From positions 10,302,501-10,366,500 of the forward strand of contig OW285190.1 of assembly GCA_935421135.1 (NCBI GenBank): DNA of 64,000 nt. Reading direction: 5' to 3'. The position numbers and the translations under genes are program-made. Positions 62,677 through 64,000 of the stretch are shown here, one piece after another (position 1 is the stretch's first letter; every line of letters begins with the position of its first letter). The notes beneath the pieces were generated by a model. That model saw nothing but the letters and a program-made list of their open reading frames with translations, made no database searches and had not been told where the DNA came from. Source of the DNA: Bugulina stolonifera. Lineage: Eukaryota; Bryozoa; Gymnolaemata; Cheilostomatida; Bugulidae.

Positions 62677-63485
62677 TGTGATGGTACAGGACATTTGTAT
62701 ACGACTCCAACTCCCGGACGAAGCTCCACCGCACCCTAAGTGCCTAGTAGTTGTTACAGCGCTACTCACCTGACACTAACATTCTCACAATTAGTGCTCG
62801 TATACTTACCCTTAACTACATTGCATGTTCAAAGTACTTAATTACCGTCTATATATATATGTCTCCATGTGTTTATGCTCATTCCGTATTCATGTATCTT
62901 ACTATATGTTGTTATACATAGTCGCATGAATGTTTCTAAGTCTTTTAATGCCTTTTATACCCATGTACAGAGGCCCGACCTCTCAGAATCCATTGATATT
63001 CATTTTGTACATGAATTGGACCATTATAAGCAACTTTTGTAGAACCCGACCTATTTTGGGTCGGCCGTCGGGCTTCCGGCGGCCATCTTGTTGCGCAACT
63101 TCCGGACGACCACACGTCGTCTTTTCCCGACGTCATGTCGGCCGGAAGTCCTTATACTATATAAAGGGCACTGTTTTACTGTTCATTGTCTCAGTCTACA
63201 CTTGGCTTTCAATAAAGACACATCTATACTTGATACAGGGACTTTCTCTTCCTTTTACTAGGTCATTCGCTCTGCGAACCGCCTACTAGGTTGAATTACT
63301 CTCTTTCACTGTATAGTCTGAAGGTCGGACTTGAGATCAGATGGGTCGTCTTTGGTAGTATTTGGGCTACTGAGACCGCTCGATCTTTCATGTAATGCGA
63401 AGTCCTATTACCACTCATAGGCACTTCATTTCTGGGTCGACAGTCGTCCAAGGACGACCGCACCAAATCACAGAAACCATTACAT

Positions 63486-63505
63486 TGGTGGCAGCGGTGG
63501 GATTC
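63486..63505 (+). promoter_or_regulatory. Primer-binding site complementary to tRNA-Leu
   Basis: One base after the LTR end the sequence TGGTGGCAGCGGTGGGATTC begins. It is the complement of the CCA-tailed 3' end of known metazoan tRNA-Leu species, so reverse transcription is probably primed by tRNA-Leu. Confidence 0.75.
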
Positions 63506-63873
63506 TAAGGTCGTACTCTTACGATACGAAGAGAAGGAAGGTGACCTCGGCCTCGGGTGACCGACCGACCTCATTCTTCAATACTTCTACGGCGATTTAG
63601 GACTCGGACCCGGGAACCTTGGATACGAGAAGGTGACAAACGCTAAAGTGCACCCATAATTCTCGTGGTTCCGCTGGATGTAGCCCGACCTACGCCGGAT
63701 CTTCAATCAAAGACCGACCTCGGATCCAGAACAGATTGACGGTACTCAGTACGACCACCAGGCCGACCCGGCCTAACAAACTACGGTAGTTAACTAGCTA
63801 CCCGACACCCTACAGACATCAAACCGAGGACGACACGTCCCCTCCATTAAAGAGGCTCCATCTATACTCAGCA

Positions 63874-64000
63874 ATGGCTAGCGATATAGACAGGCTAGTA
63901 GAGGTAATCGGACAGTACATAGAAGTAGCTCGACCTCAGCCGCCTCAACCCTCTTTCAAGACACCACAGTTCGACGGGCAAGGAGACGTCGAGTTCTTTA
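63874..64000 (+). CDS. gag: Retrotransposon Gag, N-terminal fragment
   Basis: An open frame starts at ATG 63874 (MASDIDRLVEVIGQY...) and continues to the window end (42 codons). FDGQGDVEFF near the end is a typical beginning of the Ty3/gypsy retrotransposon-gag domain. Its position downstream of an LTR and primer-binding site supports the call. Confidence 0.7.
   Translation, partial: MASDIDRLVEVIGQYIEVARPQPPQPSFKTPQFDGQGDVEFF

Larger units (their letters stand above)
62677..64000 (+). mobile_element. Ty3/gypsy-type LTR retrotransposon, 5' part (family A)
   Basis: A 5' LTR (62677-63484) is followed by a primer-binding site, a ~370 bp leader and the start of gag, which runs off the window. 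The left flank is ATAT (62673-62676), the same target as the solo LTRs. The LTR has a GCCGGAAGTC motif (63141-63150), TATATAAAG (63158-63166) and AATAAA (63211-63216). It appears to be the intact-type source structure for the family A solo LTRs. Confidence 0.8.

Noticed and set aside
62930..63289. 119-residue plus-strand open frame
   Set aside because: It lies within an LTR; similar frames occur at 14993, 19281 and (minus) 34623 only because the LTR copies align.

Overview
The window looks like nuclear DNA of an early-branching metazoan, most likely a demosponge (moderate confidence; judged from gene families and genome texture only). It is AT-rich, its genes are cut into many short exons with GT-AG introns, and it is full of MITEs, solo LTRs, tRNA-derived SINE-like pieces and minisatellites. 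There are no rRNA genes, operons or CRISPR arrays.

Layout. (1) 1-4.6 kb is mostly transposon sequence: a 2.9 kb hAT-like element (923-3809), a short relative (4273-4589), and a duplicated segment in which one copy carries a 26 bp palindrome flanked by an 8 bp direct repeat. (2) 4.6-34 kb is a minus-strand array of one receptor family. Copy alpha (4618-6597) shows only four exons of a first Venus-flytrap (VFT) domain. The central copy (11609-24383) is complete in 18 exons and 1280 residues: signal peptide, VFT1, Cys-containing linker, VFT2 of metabotropic-glutamate-receptor type, one membrane helix and a 282-residue disordered tail. Copy beta (30426-33786) keeps only the 3' part and has a stop codon and a frameshift. 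(3) 35.7-45.3 kb holds two head-to-head Shisa-like genes. Intron 1 of the right-hand gene contains a 2.4 kb minisatellite. (4) 48.6-59.8 kb is a 19-exon DEG/ENaC sodium-channel gene on the minus strand (721 residues), with an expanded linker containing duplicated exons and a polybasic furin-like site. (5) 62.7 kb to the end is the 5' part of a Ty3/gypsy-type retrotransposon: LTR, tRNA-Leu primer-binding site and start of gag.

For the three complete genes the exon chains were followed by hand; splice phases agree throughout and the coding lengths are exact multiples of three (3843, 498, 486 and 2166 nt, counting both Shisa-like genes).

All the host genes encode membrane or signalling proteins: amino-acid-sensor-like receptors, Shisa-type adaptors and a cation channel. 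Whether they work together is speculation. The most novel item is the tandem VFT-VFT single-pass receptor family. The retroelements are also informative: two related LTR families, five bounded insertions each with a 4 bp ATAT or ATAC target duplication, and three of them within about 25-36 bp of exon edges.
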